From: Triops longicaudatus
Taxonomy: Eukaryota; Arthropoda; Branchiopoda; Notostraca; Triopsidae
Assembly: GCA_022885665.1 (NCBI GenBank)
Contig: JAGQDJ010000608.1
Coordinates: 930,001-994,000 of the forward strand
Length of the DNA stretch: 64,000 bases
Reading direction: 5' to 3'
Below are positions 37,401 through 47,683 of the stretch, piece by piece. The notes below the pieces were generated by a model. It ran no database searches and had not been told where the DNA came from. It was given only the letters and a program-made list of their open reading frames with translations. The translations under genes were made by a program, and so were the position numbers. Position 1 is the stretch's first letter. Every line of letters starts with the position of its first letter.

Positions 37401-40155
37401 AGTTGCAAGGAGAGGACCGCTGTGGTGTCATTTTTACGCATAGTACGCAGTTTCACAGTGGTGGTGTATAATGGGTCCACATATGACGGCGCTGTAATTG
37501 CGGGCCGGTCCATTAAAAATCCGGAGAGCGCCGCAATATTGCTCGTCAATTCTTACTAAGTCAGTTGCGTGTGCGTTTTCCTTAAAAAGGGGAGGTGGGT
37601 CTTGCTGTCTTGTATAAAGAGCCTTCGGACTTAAGCCGTAAAAGCGTAAAAGAGACAAGCTTTCGAGTGTTAATTTCTTCATTTACGTTCTTTTAACTAC
37701 GCCTTTCAAGGAAATCATGCATCTTTGTTGAACTTTCGTTTTACTTCTGTGACGAGGCGTTCTATTTTAGTTTTTCTTTTTCCATTTTTCTTTGTAATTT
37801 TCTCTCATGCGTTTTACGTCTTAGGCAAGCTGGGCCCTAAAAAGAAGGAAGGCTCAAATAATTTTGTCCTAAAATCCTCTATGTGTGACTATCACAGTAT
37901 GCGTAGTAGCCGCTAAAAGGGGCGAGTTGGTGAGATGGAAGGTTAATGAGCGTGAACTTGGCCGCGCGGGCCCATCATTAAAGATGCCGTCAGTCGTAAT
38001 GTTTCTGAAAGGTGATGTCCAGTCAAATTCATGTGTCACATTCTGAAAATCCAGTCTTTAATTATTAGGTAGCCCCTACTTGTGTTTTTTTGTTACCTCA
38101 GCCGAATACTTCAAGACGGCTCCTCTTGCACTATGTGGTGCTTAGGGTGTCCTGCGCAACGGATAGGTACTACTATTCCTGATTGTATAATAGCCTTTTG
38201 GTGTGAGAAGCTGATGCCTTGCCCTTGCTGGGATACTTCTTAAGAAAGCACTGACCAATGTGTGAGCAGATGGTGGTCTTGGTTGCGGACGTTTTACTCG
38301 TCTTTCTGGAGGTCCTGGGGTTTGCGTACTTTAGACTTTCTCATGAATTTGTAAAGGAAGCAAAAAAGCGCCGCGTGCAAGCGGTAAAGCATATATTTCT
38401 AATTCATATATATAGCAAAAATAGGGACTGGACCGTTCAATGAACTGTAAGCGTATAATGGGTTTACTTTAACATACCAGCGTAAGCCTATATATAATCT
38501 TGGGAGCTTTTTCAAAAGGAACGAGGTGGGTTGGGCTTGGTCAGAAAAGTGATGCCAGAAGAAGGTCCAGTGGTAGAATATTCTGGAAAAGCTTAATTAG
38601 GAAGAGGTTAATTACAACCGCAGCAACCACTGTTCTCAGGCTTTATGACAAACGCAGCGGGGGTTTTCGTGGGTGTCCCATGCTACTTCAATGACCACGG
38701 CTCTCACATTCACAATTAGGAACCAATGTTAACTCGACTGATGAGACAAGAATTATGTCAATTCTTAACAAAATCCACTAAAAAGATTTTCACAGCGGAA
38801 AAGAAAACCGGGAAAATTATGGGCGCCAGAAAGGCTGTGGGTGCTATGGGGCCCTGGTGTGAATTGGCTATTTCTTCACAAAAGTTTGGCTTTGTCCTTG
38901 CTGTTTCTTCAGGAATCCCACACCGCGTCTCTTGTGTGTGCATAGATCTCCGGCCGACTGTCTTGGTATGTTTGAATAGATATTATATGCCCATCATGGA
39001 AGCAAAAACCTCTTTTTCTCTTATGCCTTTTCTTTTACAAGTTTCACAGAGGCTTGCGCCTTTTGTTCACAAGGGTGCTTTACCATTTGAGAATAGAGGA
39101 AACGACATCTATCTGCTTGATTGTTTGGCCTTTTGGTATTTCTCACGTTTCAACACGCCGCTTGTAATTGGCTTCCTAGTCAGAAAATCGCCACCGCCAT
39201 TTAGATTTTGTTCGATGCAAGACGGAGAAAAAAAGGCCAAAAAATCCGATCTCTTTATTACGGTAGTCGCAGCACAAGACTGACAAGTTGCAGCAAGAAG
39301 AAGATGAAGGGTTAGATTCTGAAGGGTTAGAGTCTTGAAGTTGAGTTTCTCATTAATGTCCTGGACCTATGAAAATCAATCAGTTGACCAGATAGACGGT
39401 TATAGGTATGTAGTTTGCTACGAGGCTACTAATAAAACGCGAAAGGACGAACCGAACGGGTTATACGAATGTGTAGTTGGTGTCATGGGGAACGAGGGTC
39501 ATAAACGGACAGGGGCCTAATCTCTTAATAGCAGCTGACTTTGAAAGAAGATGCCTGTCTCAGATTCGGCCTCCATGCTCGTCTACTATTATTTTTTTAT
39601 CGCTTTTAGCCGGGCTAAAGCCCCTTGCTCTACTTTACAGACGACTAAGTTTTTTACCACTGTTATTAGAAACCGAGCTGTATTCTTTCAAAATACACTA
39701 CCACCGTGGTACATCCCTGTTAATTGCTGCTTTGGTTGTTTCCAAAATAGCGTTGAACTGCCAGCCCGCATTGTCCAAACTTGCCCACTTCATATTTTAC
39801 GATTGTACCCAGAAAATTATACTGCTTTAGTATAATCCTTTTACCAACCTACAGCGGAAGAGTGCATTGATATCTTCATTGTAGCCTTGTCTGACTAGAG
39901 ACCACCTCAACGGACATAAATGAACAGTTATTCGGCTGAAGACTAGGACTTTTATTGCCAAAAAAGTTTTCGCATTATCAAACAAGAATTCACTCATTTT
40001 GCATGATTCGACAACAAGATAGAGGATACAAATTCGGGTTTTCTCATAAATCAGCTTCTTTTTTCATTGTGAGCCGTTCTGGATGACCATCACAAGTTCA
40101 TCCAAAGGATAAACGTATAACAAGCAACGTATATATTATAACAAATATGCATAAA
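34485..40155. other. Gene-poor region between WAPL and atonal
   Basis: 5.7 kb without a gene I can recognise. Two open frames start with a true ATG: minus 34984-34553 (143 codons, antisense to the WAPL 3' end) and plus 38726-39283 (185 codons). Neither shows a domain, signal peptide or family motif. An open frame of the second length is expected about once by chance in a window of this size. Candidate enhancer space for atonal. Confidence 0.45.
34684..34689 (+). terminator. Poly(A) signal of WAPL
   Basis: AATAAA 200 bases after the stop in the proposed last WAPL exon, which supports that exon being terminal. Confidence 0.65.
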
Positions 40156-40944
40156 TTATTGCCTTCGTAACAACTCTGCTAAAGCTCCAATATATGTTTG
40201 AGCCATTTGGAGGGTTTCAAACTTGGACAGTTTGCGATCAGAACCTAAGGACGGAACCACTTCTCGCAGTTTCTCGAACGCGTCGTTGAGGCTGTTCATC
40301 CGACGACGTTCCCGGGCATTGGCAGCAATACGCCGTTTGCGGACGACTTCGATGGCCGGGGTTTTATTAGCGTTACGTCGTCTGCCTGGACCACCATTGC
40401 CCCGGTTTTTGGCCGGTCGGCCTGCTTGACTTCTGCCGCCGTTTCGACTGTGTTTTTCTTTGCTCTTTTCATCGGGCATTGGGATGTGATGCGGTATGTC
40501 AGGAAAACTTGTTGGAGAGTTTGCAGGATGAGGATGGTGAATTGGAACCCCCTGTTCTTTCTCCAAAGGAATAGTCACTGTATCTAATGGATTGGTGGTA
40601 ATTCCTTGGGTGTAGGCTGCCACTGCCAGCGTTTCGAGATTGACAGCCTCGTCAATATCTCGACTCCAATGCAGCTCATCGGAAGTGACCAAATATTCTC
40701 CAACTGCCTGTTGTAGAGGGTCTAGATCACACGCTCGGCCTAACTCGAGCAAATCCGTTCCACCAGTCACAGAAGTCGCGTTGGTATTAGGTGACCGCGA
40801 ATTGAGGCTGATCCATGACTGATTTGACACCGAAACTGGGCTTTGACACTCACCGGAGACGATGGATCCCGAATCGCAGTTAAGGATGTACGTACGATCA
40901 TAATCGTAAAAATCAGAATCGCCACCATACTGTGTGCTGTACAT
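40156..40944 (-). CDS. ato: Atonal-type proneural bHLH transcription factor
   Basis: Class II bHLH activator that pairs with Daughterless/E-proteins and binds E-boxes to specify sensory neurons. One uninterrupted frame of 262 residues; Drosophila atonal is also intronless. The bHLH domain fills residues 204-262 at the extreme C-terminus: basic region NARERRRMNSLNDAF, loop PSLGSDRKLSKFET, helix 2 LQMAQTYIGALAELL. These residues are diagnostic of the Atonal/ATOH1/ATOH7 group, as opposed to neurogenin or NeuroD. The N-terminal two thirds are low complexity, with acidic, Pro-rich and RG-rich parts. A minus-strand TATA-like element lies about 240 bases upstream, and a TTTATT (AATAAA on this strand) lies 200 bases past the stop. 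Family is certain; atonal versus a close ATOH paralogue is likely but not proven. Confidence 0.94.
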   Translation of the reverse strand: MYSTQYGGDSDFYDYDRTYILNCDSGSIVSGECQSPVSVSNQSWISLNSRSPNTNATSVTGGTDLLELGRACDLDPLQQAVGEYLVTSDELHWSRDIDEAVNLETLAVAAYTQGITTNPLDTVTIPLEKEQGVPIHHPHPANSPTSFPDIPHHIPMPDEKSKEKHSRNGGRSQAGRPAKNRGNGGPGRRRNANKTPAIEVVRKRRIAANARERRRMNSLNDAFEKLREVVPSLGSDRKLSKFETLQMAQTYIGALAELLRRQ

Positions 40945-41180
40945 TTTGGTTCAGTACACTACCGAGGTATTTTTTTGCTTTTTCACAGTTTGTTTTCCAG
41001 CAGTACAAGTAGTACCAAGTCCGAGCGAAAAATGATGGTCAAGGGCATTCAACACTGCAGTTTTCCGAGCGGAGGACACTTTACGTCTGCCATAGGCCGC
41101 TCATCAGATCAAGTAGCACAGTTGTTTGGGAAAGTTTTTATGACGACAAAGACAATTTAGTAAAAGTAAAAAAAGGCGAG

Positions 41181-41191
41181 TTTATATAAAA
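41181..41191. promoter_or_regulatory. Palindromic TATA-like box upstream of atonal
   Basis: TTTATATAAAA reads as a TATA box on both strands. On the minus strand it would place the atonal start site near 41155. On the plus strand it would place a start near 41215, ahead of the small candidate gene at 41375. Confidence 0.5.
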
Positions 41192-41374
41192 GCGGACGGC
41201 ACCGATGATCAGAAAGGTTGCGTTTCCACGAGTCGAAGAAGTCAACGATGATCAAGAAATCCCGGATGTTTGCGATGCCTCTCGAAGCGATGTTGGTCGA
41301 CAACTGAAGATCCTCCAGGTGGGGACCTTGTCCAGTACCTTTCGGGAACCAGGTAGCCGGCAACCACTTTTAAC

Positions 41375-42154
41375 ATGCCCTTCACCGCCTCCGATGAAAC
41401 TTTTAGTCAAAGCCAGCCCGTAGAACGCTCAAGGATCAACCCACCTGTGGCTGGGATTTACAGAGACACACCAGAAACTGAAGAAGATAGCGTCAAGTCG
41501 CAAACAGGTGTAAGTATGGGAGTTACACTCCAACCTTTGGGCGCTTTAGTTTATGTCATCCTATCGCCTATGTATGAATGATAAATGACAATGTGTTGCA
41601 ATCGCTTCGCTACCATTCTTTTCAACATTCGTTAGCGGGCTATAGTGTGAAGCTGGGTCTAAAAAAAGAAAAAGATCATTTTGTTTTTGGAGCGAAATTT
41701 ATGAACTAGCATGACCACATTCGTGAATGCATGAATAGCCCATGCAGTTCTTGTATAGTGACACTTCAGTCCTCGTGTTGGGCCATCCCTTTGACACTTT
41801 TATCTACTTGCGCCTTACCACCATTGCACCCAAACTGTCATCACCATTCAGGTTATCAACGGTTTAGCGAATTCCTTAAAAGCTTGGAGGTTCACTGGTA
41901 TTACGAGTCAATTTTTTCTGCGTTTCTTTGTGAAAGCGCCGAACGCTCCAGGATCATACCACCTGTGGTTGTAATTTACAGAGTGAAGTAGAGATTGCCG
42001 ATAATCGTACAAGTACATTACGGTACTAAATTGCAAACGAGGATACTTTCAAACATTCCGCGTTATGTTCGTGGTCCTTGCTAACCTGATATTTATGACG
42101 ATTTTAGCAACATTGTTCGCAACCTCGGAAGAAGAAGACGATGCAAGCGTGTAA
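41375..42154 (+). CDS. Candidate small two-exon gene, unknown
   Basis: I do not recognise this. Exon 41375-41507 starts at ATG and ends at a donor (ACAG|GTGTAAG). A good acceptor (CTAAC branch-like word, then ATTTTAG) at 42107 joins in phase to 42108-42154. The predicted product is 59 residues, hydrophilic and acidic, containing ERSRINPPVAGIYR and ending EEEDDASV. A second, mutated copy of the ERSRI motif lies in the proposed intron (41941-41983). The plus-strand reading of the TATA-like box at 41181-41191 could serve it. It could equally be non-coding enhancer sequence of atonal that happens to be open. Confidence 0.22.
41423..41465. repeat. Repeat copy 1 with E-box, upstream of atonal
   Basis: 43 bases repeated at 41941-41983 with 37 of 43 identities. 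Contains CCACCTGTGG, an E-box of the proneural type, and encodes ERSRINPPVAGIYR on the plus strand. Confidence 0.85.
41503..41511 (+). promoter_or_regulatory. Atonal-consensus E-box
   Basis: AACAGGTGT fits the Drosophila Atonal E-box consensus AWCAKGTGK exactly and lies 560 bases upstream of the atonal start codon. It overlaps the proposed splice donor of the small candidate gene, so the two readings compete. Confidence 0.4.
41941..41983. repeat. Repeat copy 2 with E-box, upstream of atonal
   Basis: Second copy, 518 bases from the first, keeping the CACCTGTGG core. Its reading frame (ERSRIIPPVVVIYR) ends two codons later in a stop, and the following bases show only weak similarity to copy 1. 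Confidence 0.85.
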
Positions 42155-43989
42155 AAGTCCAACACTGAGCAACTTATGTGTCGTCGTATGAGAACTGCCC
42201 GGTCTCTTTTATGTATTCTCCAAGTTTTGAAAAGACTAGTTCATAAATTTCGGCGAAGAAGCTGATTTTGTTTATGTCTAGCTTCACATCTATAGCACGC
42301 TAACGAATGCTGAAAAGATCGACCACCGACCAATTACCGCTGTTTTGTTTGCTTACCAAAGAAGCTGGGGAAAAAGTATTCCGAAACGTAAAATACTATC
42401 CCTGTTTCTGAAAAGAATTTGTTAGTTATTCTAGTGAGCCGTGTTTGTTTTATTCCTGGGAAAAGTCAAGAAAAATTGTTGTTAAAGAGAAAAGCGAGGG
42501 GTTAACGGAGAGCATTTGTGTGTGACGGAGCTTGTTCTATATGCGTTCCGTGTCAGTAAAGAAGAACGATCACGGAAAAAATTTTCTTTTTTCAGGATGC
42601 TACGTTATGCAGATTGTGCAAGTCACACCGAAGGGGATTTCATCGTACAACGACACATAACGAGCTGTCGTCTAGGAATTTTTGCTTACTTCTTATATTA
42701 TAAAAAAGTTGGGGACTTGTCCGCTGTGTTGGAAAAAGCTTTTGCCTCGAAAAACTCAAGCCCTTATGGCCTTTAGTGGCGCTCAGGAAGCTGTGTATAG
42801 CTGCAATGCATGCACAGAGAAAACAGCCACCGTTGAATATGGTATAGAAAAAAGACGCAGAAGGATGGGCTTTTGCGAGAACAAAAAATAAAGAACGAGT
42901 TAAAAAGAGATCCAGTCCAGCATAAGGTTCCATACTCCTCCAATCTATCTGGCACCAGCGAAGCGGAATAATTGGTACCAGAAGATGATTATTAGGTGTA
43001 GGCAAAAGGGTTATAGTCATATATTAGGGGCGTTGCGATTCGTCTGTGATGACTTATCTCTTTCTGGGATGATAAATTGGTGCGTGACTAGTTTAAGGCA
43101 AGCGAGACATCAGTGTGGGGTAAATAGGAGAGTTTGTCTTTTGGGCTTTGTTCACCTTTTATGGTCCTCTTGGCTTTATTGCATAGAAGTTCAAGTTTAC
43201 GCAGTTGCACAGGTGACTGTGATCTGCACATTTTTAGCACAGCTGGTGCGCGTAATGAAGGTTAATGTGTCGTTTAGCAAAAGCATGACATGTTTCGCAC
43301 CTCGGTAGCTAACAACCTGGGTGTTCGTAGAGGAAACCTCAACGATAGAAATATTTCTCGCTACTCTAATAGACTCTGTAGGATGCAAGGTCGAAGCCGT
43401 GTGCCATCCAAAGAGCTCTGTACGACAAACAAGGCCCGAAATTGTTCGCTTAAGATTGTTTGCGGAAGCTGTCTGGGAATCTGTAGCGCTTTAAAGGAGA
43501 ACTTTGCCCCCGGGTAGGACGTGGAGCACTGTAGCTCCTCCTTTCCCTCCTTTCACATGTTACTCCACCTTCCTTCCTTTGCCTCTGTGTGTACACACAT
43601 GGTATACATGTCATTGTACTACACTATACGAGAAAGCTTTCAACAAGCTTAACACACCTGACAATAAAATGTGTATGTAACAGAACTTTTAAAACAGAGA
43701 AGGCCAGGAGCTGTTGTTTTGTTCCTTTGCTTAAAATCTGCCTTTCACGTTAATCACATCTTTCCAGTGAATTCTGCATGAAATAATTTTTGTATGTAAG
43801 CGGTGATTGGTGACAAACCTATTTTCTAACGTAGACCAATACAATATAATCTTACCCAGGTATTAGTTTTGTTCTTACAAAGAAGCTCAGCGTGTCTTAT
43901 CTTATCTTGTTGGGGTTTTATTACACTAGCTAGCTTAGATTGTCAGCATTCGGGCTTAGACACGTCTCGGGAGGCCATCATTGCTCAAA
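42155..43989. other. Intergenic, atonal upstream to SGPL1
   Basis: 1.8 kb with several short open frames on both strands and no recognisable product. Probably regulatory space for atonal and the SGPL1 promoter. Confidence 0.45.
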
Positions 43990-46900
43990 ATGTCGATGCT
44001 ACGTCAAGGAGTACAAGGGATACAGGTGAATTCTACTTGTGAAAATTTATTTGTTCCATCACGCTAACAGTACATGTTTTTCTCAGAACCGGGTGGCTGA
44101 TCACGCTGAATATGTTGCAGAATATTTTGGCCTGAATAACGTACCAGCGTGGAAACTTGTGGCAGGGACGGCCACCGCGTCACTATCGTTGGTCTGGACC
44201 TACAATTTTGTGTTCCAAGATGAAAGTAGGACATATTTGACAGCAATATTAATCCTAACTTGGAAATTTTCTTGCTTGCTGAAGGTCTTTACAATCGGGG
44301 AAAGAAGACTGTATTCCGTCTAGTCCGTAAAGTGCCGGCTGTTCAGCGACTTATTGCCAAACAGAAAAAAGAAACCATGGAGAGCATGGTAGAAGATTTG
44401 AACAAGGAAGGAAAGCATATTCCTATTAGGATGTCATTGCCAGAATCGGGCTTTTCTTCAGACGACGTGTTGCGTGAAGCGAGAGAGCTTTTCAGTCTAG
44501 GTATAACCATCTTTCTTTATGCCCATGTCAAACCTTTTAGGATTTCTATAATTCTGACCATCTCCAGGCTCGTATGATTGGAATAAAGGCTGCTTATCTG
44601 GTGCTGTGTATAATGCAAGCCCAGATTTAAATGATCTTCTGACCAGAGTGTTCGAAAAGTCTGCATTTTCCAATCCTTTACATCCGGACGTGTTTCCCGG
44701 AGTACGGCGAATGGAAGCTGAAGTCGTTGCCATGACTGCTGCCTTATTCCATGGAGGACCTGACGCTTGTGGCACGGTAAAACCCAAAAATATCGCCATT
44801 CCTCGCTTCGACCCCCATAATATTTCCAAATAGCAAAATAAGTCCAGAGATTAATATAAACAGAAGTAGTGGCCAGATAAAAATGATTTTCTTGATCACG
44901 GAACGCGGGACAATGTATTACATAAGCATCGCATCCATTCATAATTAGATGACGTCCGGTGGTACTGAATCCATTATCATGGCATGTAAAGCCTATCGCG
45001 ATTATGCGCGCGAAACCAAAGGTATTGCCAGACCTGAAATTGTTGTTCCTGTCACCGCCCATGCTGCATTTGACAAAGCTGCTGATCTTCTGAAGTAGGC
45101 GTACTTAAAGTTGGACCTTTTTTTGTCAAAGATTCGTTCACTAAGCGTCATGTCCCATTTTGCATTTAGTTTGAAAATCGTCCACGTACCCGTGGATCCT
45201 GTAACACTACAAGTCGATGTCAATGCCATGCGCCGAGCTATTACACGCAGAACAGCCATGGTAAAACACACGCAATAGATGATTTATCATATTTTAATGC
45301 TGAACGTGTGTGCAGCTTGTTTGTTCAGCACCTGGATTCCCATATGGCATTATGGATCCCGTGGCAGAGGTGGCTGCGTTAGGGGAGCGCTACAAAATCC
45401 CCGTACATGTTGACGCATGTTTGGGCGGATTCCTTATTCCGTTTATGAGCGAAGCAGGTTTCCCTCTACCGGCCTTTGATTTCTCCTTGCCAGGCGTTAC
45501 AAGCATTTCCGCCGACACTCATAAGGTATGGTAAATTACAACAGAAAAAAAATACACTTCGCGATAACTGGTTTACGTCCCACACGCGTGGGCATGATAC
45601 TAATCGTCCCATTTTCTTAGTACGGTTTCGCACCTAAAGGCTCTTCGGTCATTTTGTATTCGCATCCTCGTTATCGTAGTTGCCAATTCTTCGTAACACC
45701 TGATTGGACGGGTGGAATTTACGCGTCTCCCACCATTGCGGGTTCACGCCCTGGAAGTACGCTGAACTTTTAGAATTCTTTCCCCAACTCGCTTTTTGCT
45801 AATATTGCATGATTTTACTTGTTTCCTTCGTGGCTGGTGGGGGGTCACAGGTACGATATCCACTTGCTGGGCATCCATGATGTATTATGGTAAGCAGGGA
45901 TATGTTGACTCCACAAGGAAAATCATTACAACAACAAGAACTATTGAAGAAGGGTAACTTTTTCCAAGAAAAGCCAGCGAATAACAATTAACTGTAAAAA
46001 AAAAAAAACGATTTGCAGACTCCGACGGATTCCGCACATAAACGTTATGGGAGAACCGCAAGTGTCTGTTGTAGCTGTGGCGTCGAAAGAGTTTAATATT
46101 TACCGTCTGTCCGACGGAATGGCTAAACGTGGCTGGAACTTGAACGCTTTGCAGTTTCCTCCAAGGTAATGTCTGCGAAAAATCCCTGGCAGAAAAAGAG
46201 CAACATGCGAAATAATTATGTTTGTTAGTATTCATATCTGTGTTACGTATCTCCATACGCAACCTGGTGTCGCCGACCGATTCTTGCAAGACGTCCGCGA
46301 AATCGTCGCTGACATTATGAAAGATCCCAAAGCCGATGTCGGGGGAGCGGTAATGGATATTTCCGTTATTATTTGTCTGCTTTTATATGCATTGACCAGT
46401 ATCTCTTCACTTCTCTCTGCGGCCATTTTCCTTGTTCTCTTTTTGAAAGGCTCTATTTTGCGAAACGCACTTAATCACCGTCTTTCTGAAGACATGATGG
46501 ATGCCATTTCCTTTTTTGAGTTTATGAGCTTGTCAAAAGGGCCTTCATCGTGATTGGGGGCGTAGTAAAATCCTTTTCCTGTTGACATCGCAGTACTTCA
46601 ACTGTTTCTAGTTTATTACGTCATTTAAGTTTTCTGGTTTCGAAGCAAGACATGGCTGAATGTCGAAATACGAAGTGTTTGAAAATACGCTCTTCCTTTT
46701 CCTCCCTTTTTTTCACTCCTGTGCTTTCCTTGTGATGAATGCACTTAGTTTTTATCAATATAAGGATAAAAATCCTAGCGGGGGTATCTAGGGAGTAACT
46801 CGTTTTGAGATACGCACGTGATGTTCTTTTACGTTTGTATTTTTTACGTATTTTGTGGAAGTTCAGGTTTTTGGAAGGTAGTTTACCTTCACCTCTACAT

Positions 46901-47358
46901 TCTTTCGAAGTCAATATATCTTTATCTCTACATTCATTGTAAGGTAGCTTGAAACAAAGCAAAGGCAACAGCAAAGGGCAGTTTCGAGCATTTACAAAAA
47001 AGTAAACATTTTAAATGCAACGCCTCATGGCTAGATGCAGAAGCGGGATTAATCGTTACTGAAGGCTTGCGTAATTGTACGCTCGCACATTTTATTACTT
47101 CTAAGAACTTGATCAGCCTAATCAGACAATTCGTAAGACCTTCACACAAGCGATATAGTTATATCATAATTATGAAAGTGTTGCCGGCTTTTTTGCATAA
47201 TCTTTTGTATTTTTTTATCAAAGGCCGCGATTTATGGTATGGCGCAGAGCATTCCTGACCGTTCAATGGTTGCCGAAATGGCATGCTGCTTCCTAGATGC
47301 GATGTATACGCTTCAGGGTGAGACCACTACCACCGAAGAAAAGAAGGTAAACGCGTAG
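43990..47358 (+). CDS. SGPL1: Sphingosine-1-phosphate lyase
   Basis: PLP-dependent lyase of the ER membrane that irreversibly cleaves sphingosine-1-phosphate to hexadecenal and phosphoethanolamine, the exit step of sphingolipid breakdown. Twelve exons: 43990-44025, 44087-44225, 44285-44500, 44568-44776, 44949-45094, 45170-45260, 45316-45525, 45621-45756, 45851-45953, 46019-46165, 46229-46349 and 47224-47358, giving 562 residues (human 568). One membrane anchor is visible near residues 35-55 (WKLVAGTATASLSLVW). Family blocks include NPLHPDVFPGVRRMEAE, TSGGTESIIMACKAYRD, HVDACLGGFLIPFM and ISADTHKYGFAPKGSS; Lys349 is the Schiff-base lysine (human Lys353). The C-terminal AAIYGMAQSIPDRSMVAE comes from the last exon after an 874-bp intron. 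AATAAA follows the stop at 47393. Confidence 0.97.
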
Positions 47359-47392
47359 CGTCTTTTATGGATACCATGATGTTAATTGCGTC

Positions 47393-47398
47393 AATAAA
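47393..47398 (+). terminator. Poly(A) signal of SGPL1
   Basis: AATAAA 35 bases after the SGPL1 stop. Confidence 0.75.
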
Positions 47399-47677
47399 CA
47401 ATGATTATCGGGGAGAAGCCGAATGTTTTCATTAACTTCTATAAAGAAGAACTCAAAAGGTTTTACCAGGGGTTGTAAAATCCGTATTACTAAACCTTTT
47501 AAGAACTTAACGAGCTAGTTTTAAATACAGCGGGCACCGCCATTTTATTAATATATAAATTAAGACATCTTCACAGCAAACACGTGTTCTCGTACAAGGA
47601 CATTGTGGGTACAGGAGCCAGTCCTGCGAATTTTCCATCTTTACACAGTGCACACTTCATTTAAATGAAGTTTGTCA

Positions 47678-47683
47678 TTTATT
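47678..47683 (-). terminator. AATAAA overlapping the stop of the Pro-rich gene
   Basis: The last codons read GAA TAA A, so the stop codon lies inside an AATAAA. A second minus-strand AATAAA lies at 47549-47544 and may be the one used. Confidence 0.5.

Noticed and set aside
38726..39283. 185-codon plus-strand frame in the gene-poor region
   Set aside because: Starts with ATG but shows no domain, signal peptide or family motif, and one such frame is expected by chance in 64 kb.
41205..41423. ATG frame just downstream of the TATA-like box
   Set aside because: The ATG would lie before the expected transcription start, and no in-phase splice to the 41375 frame was found.
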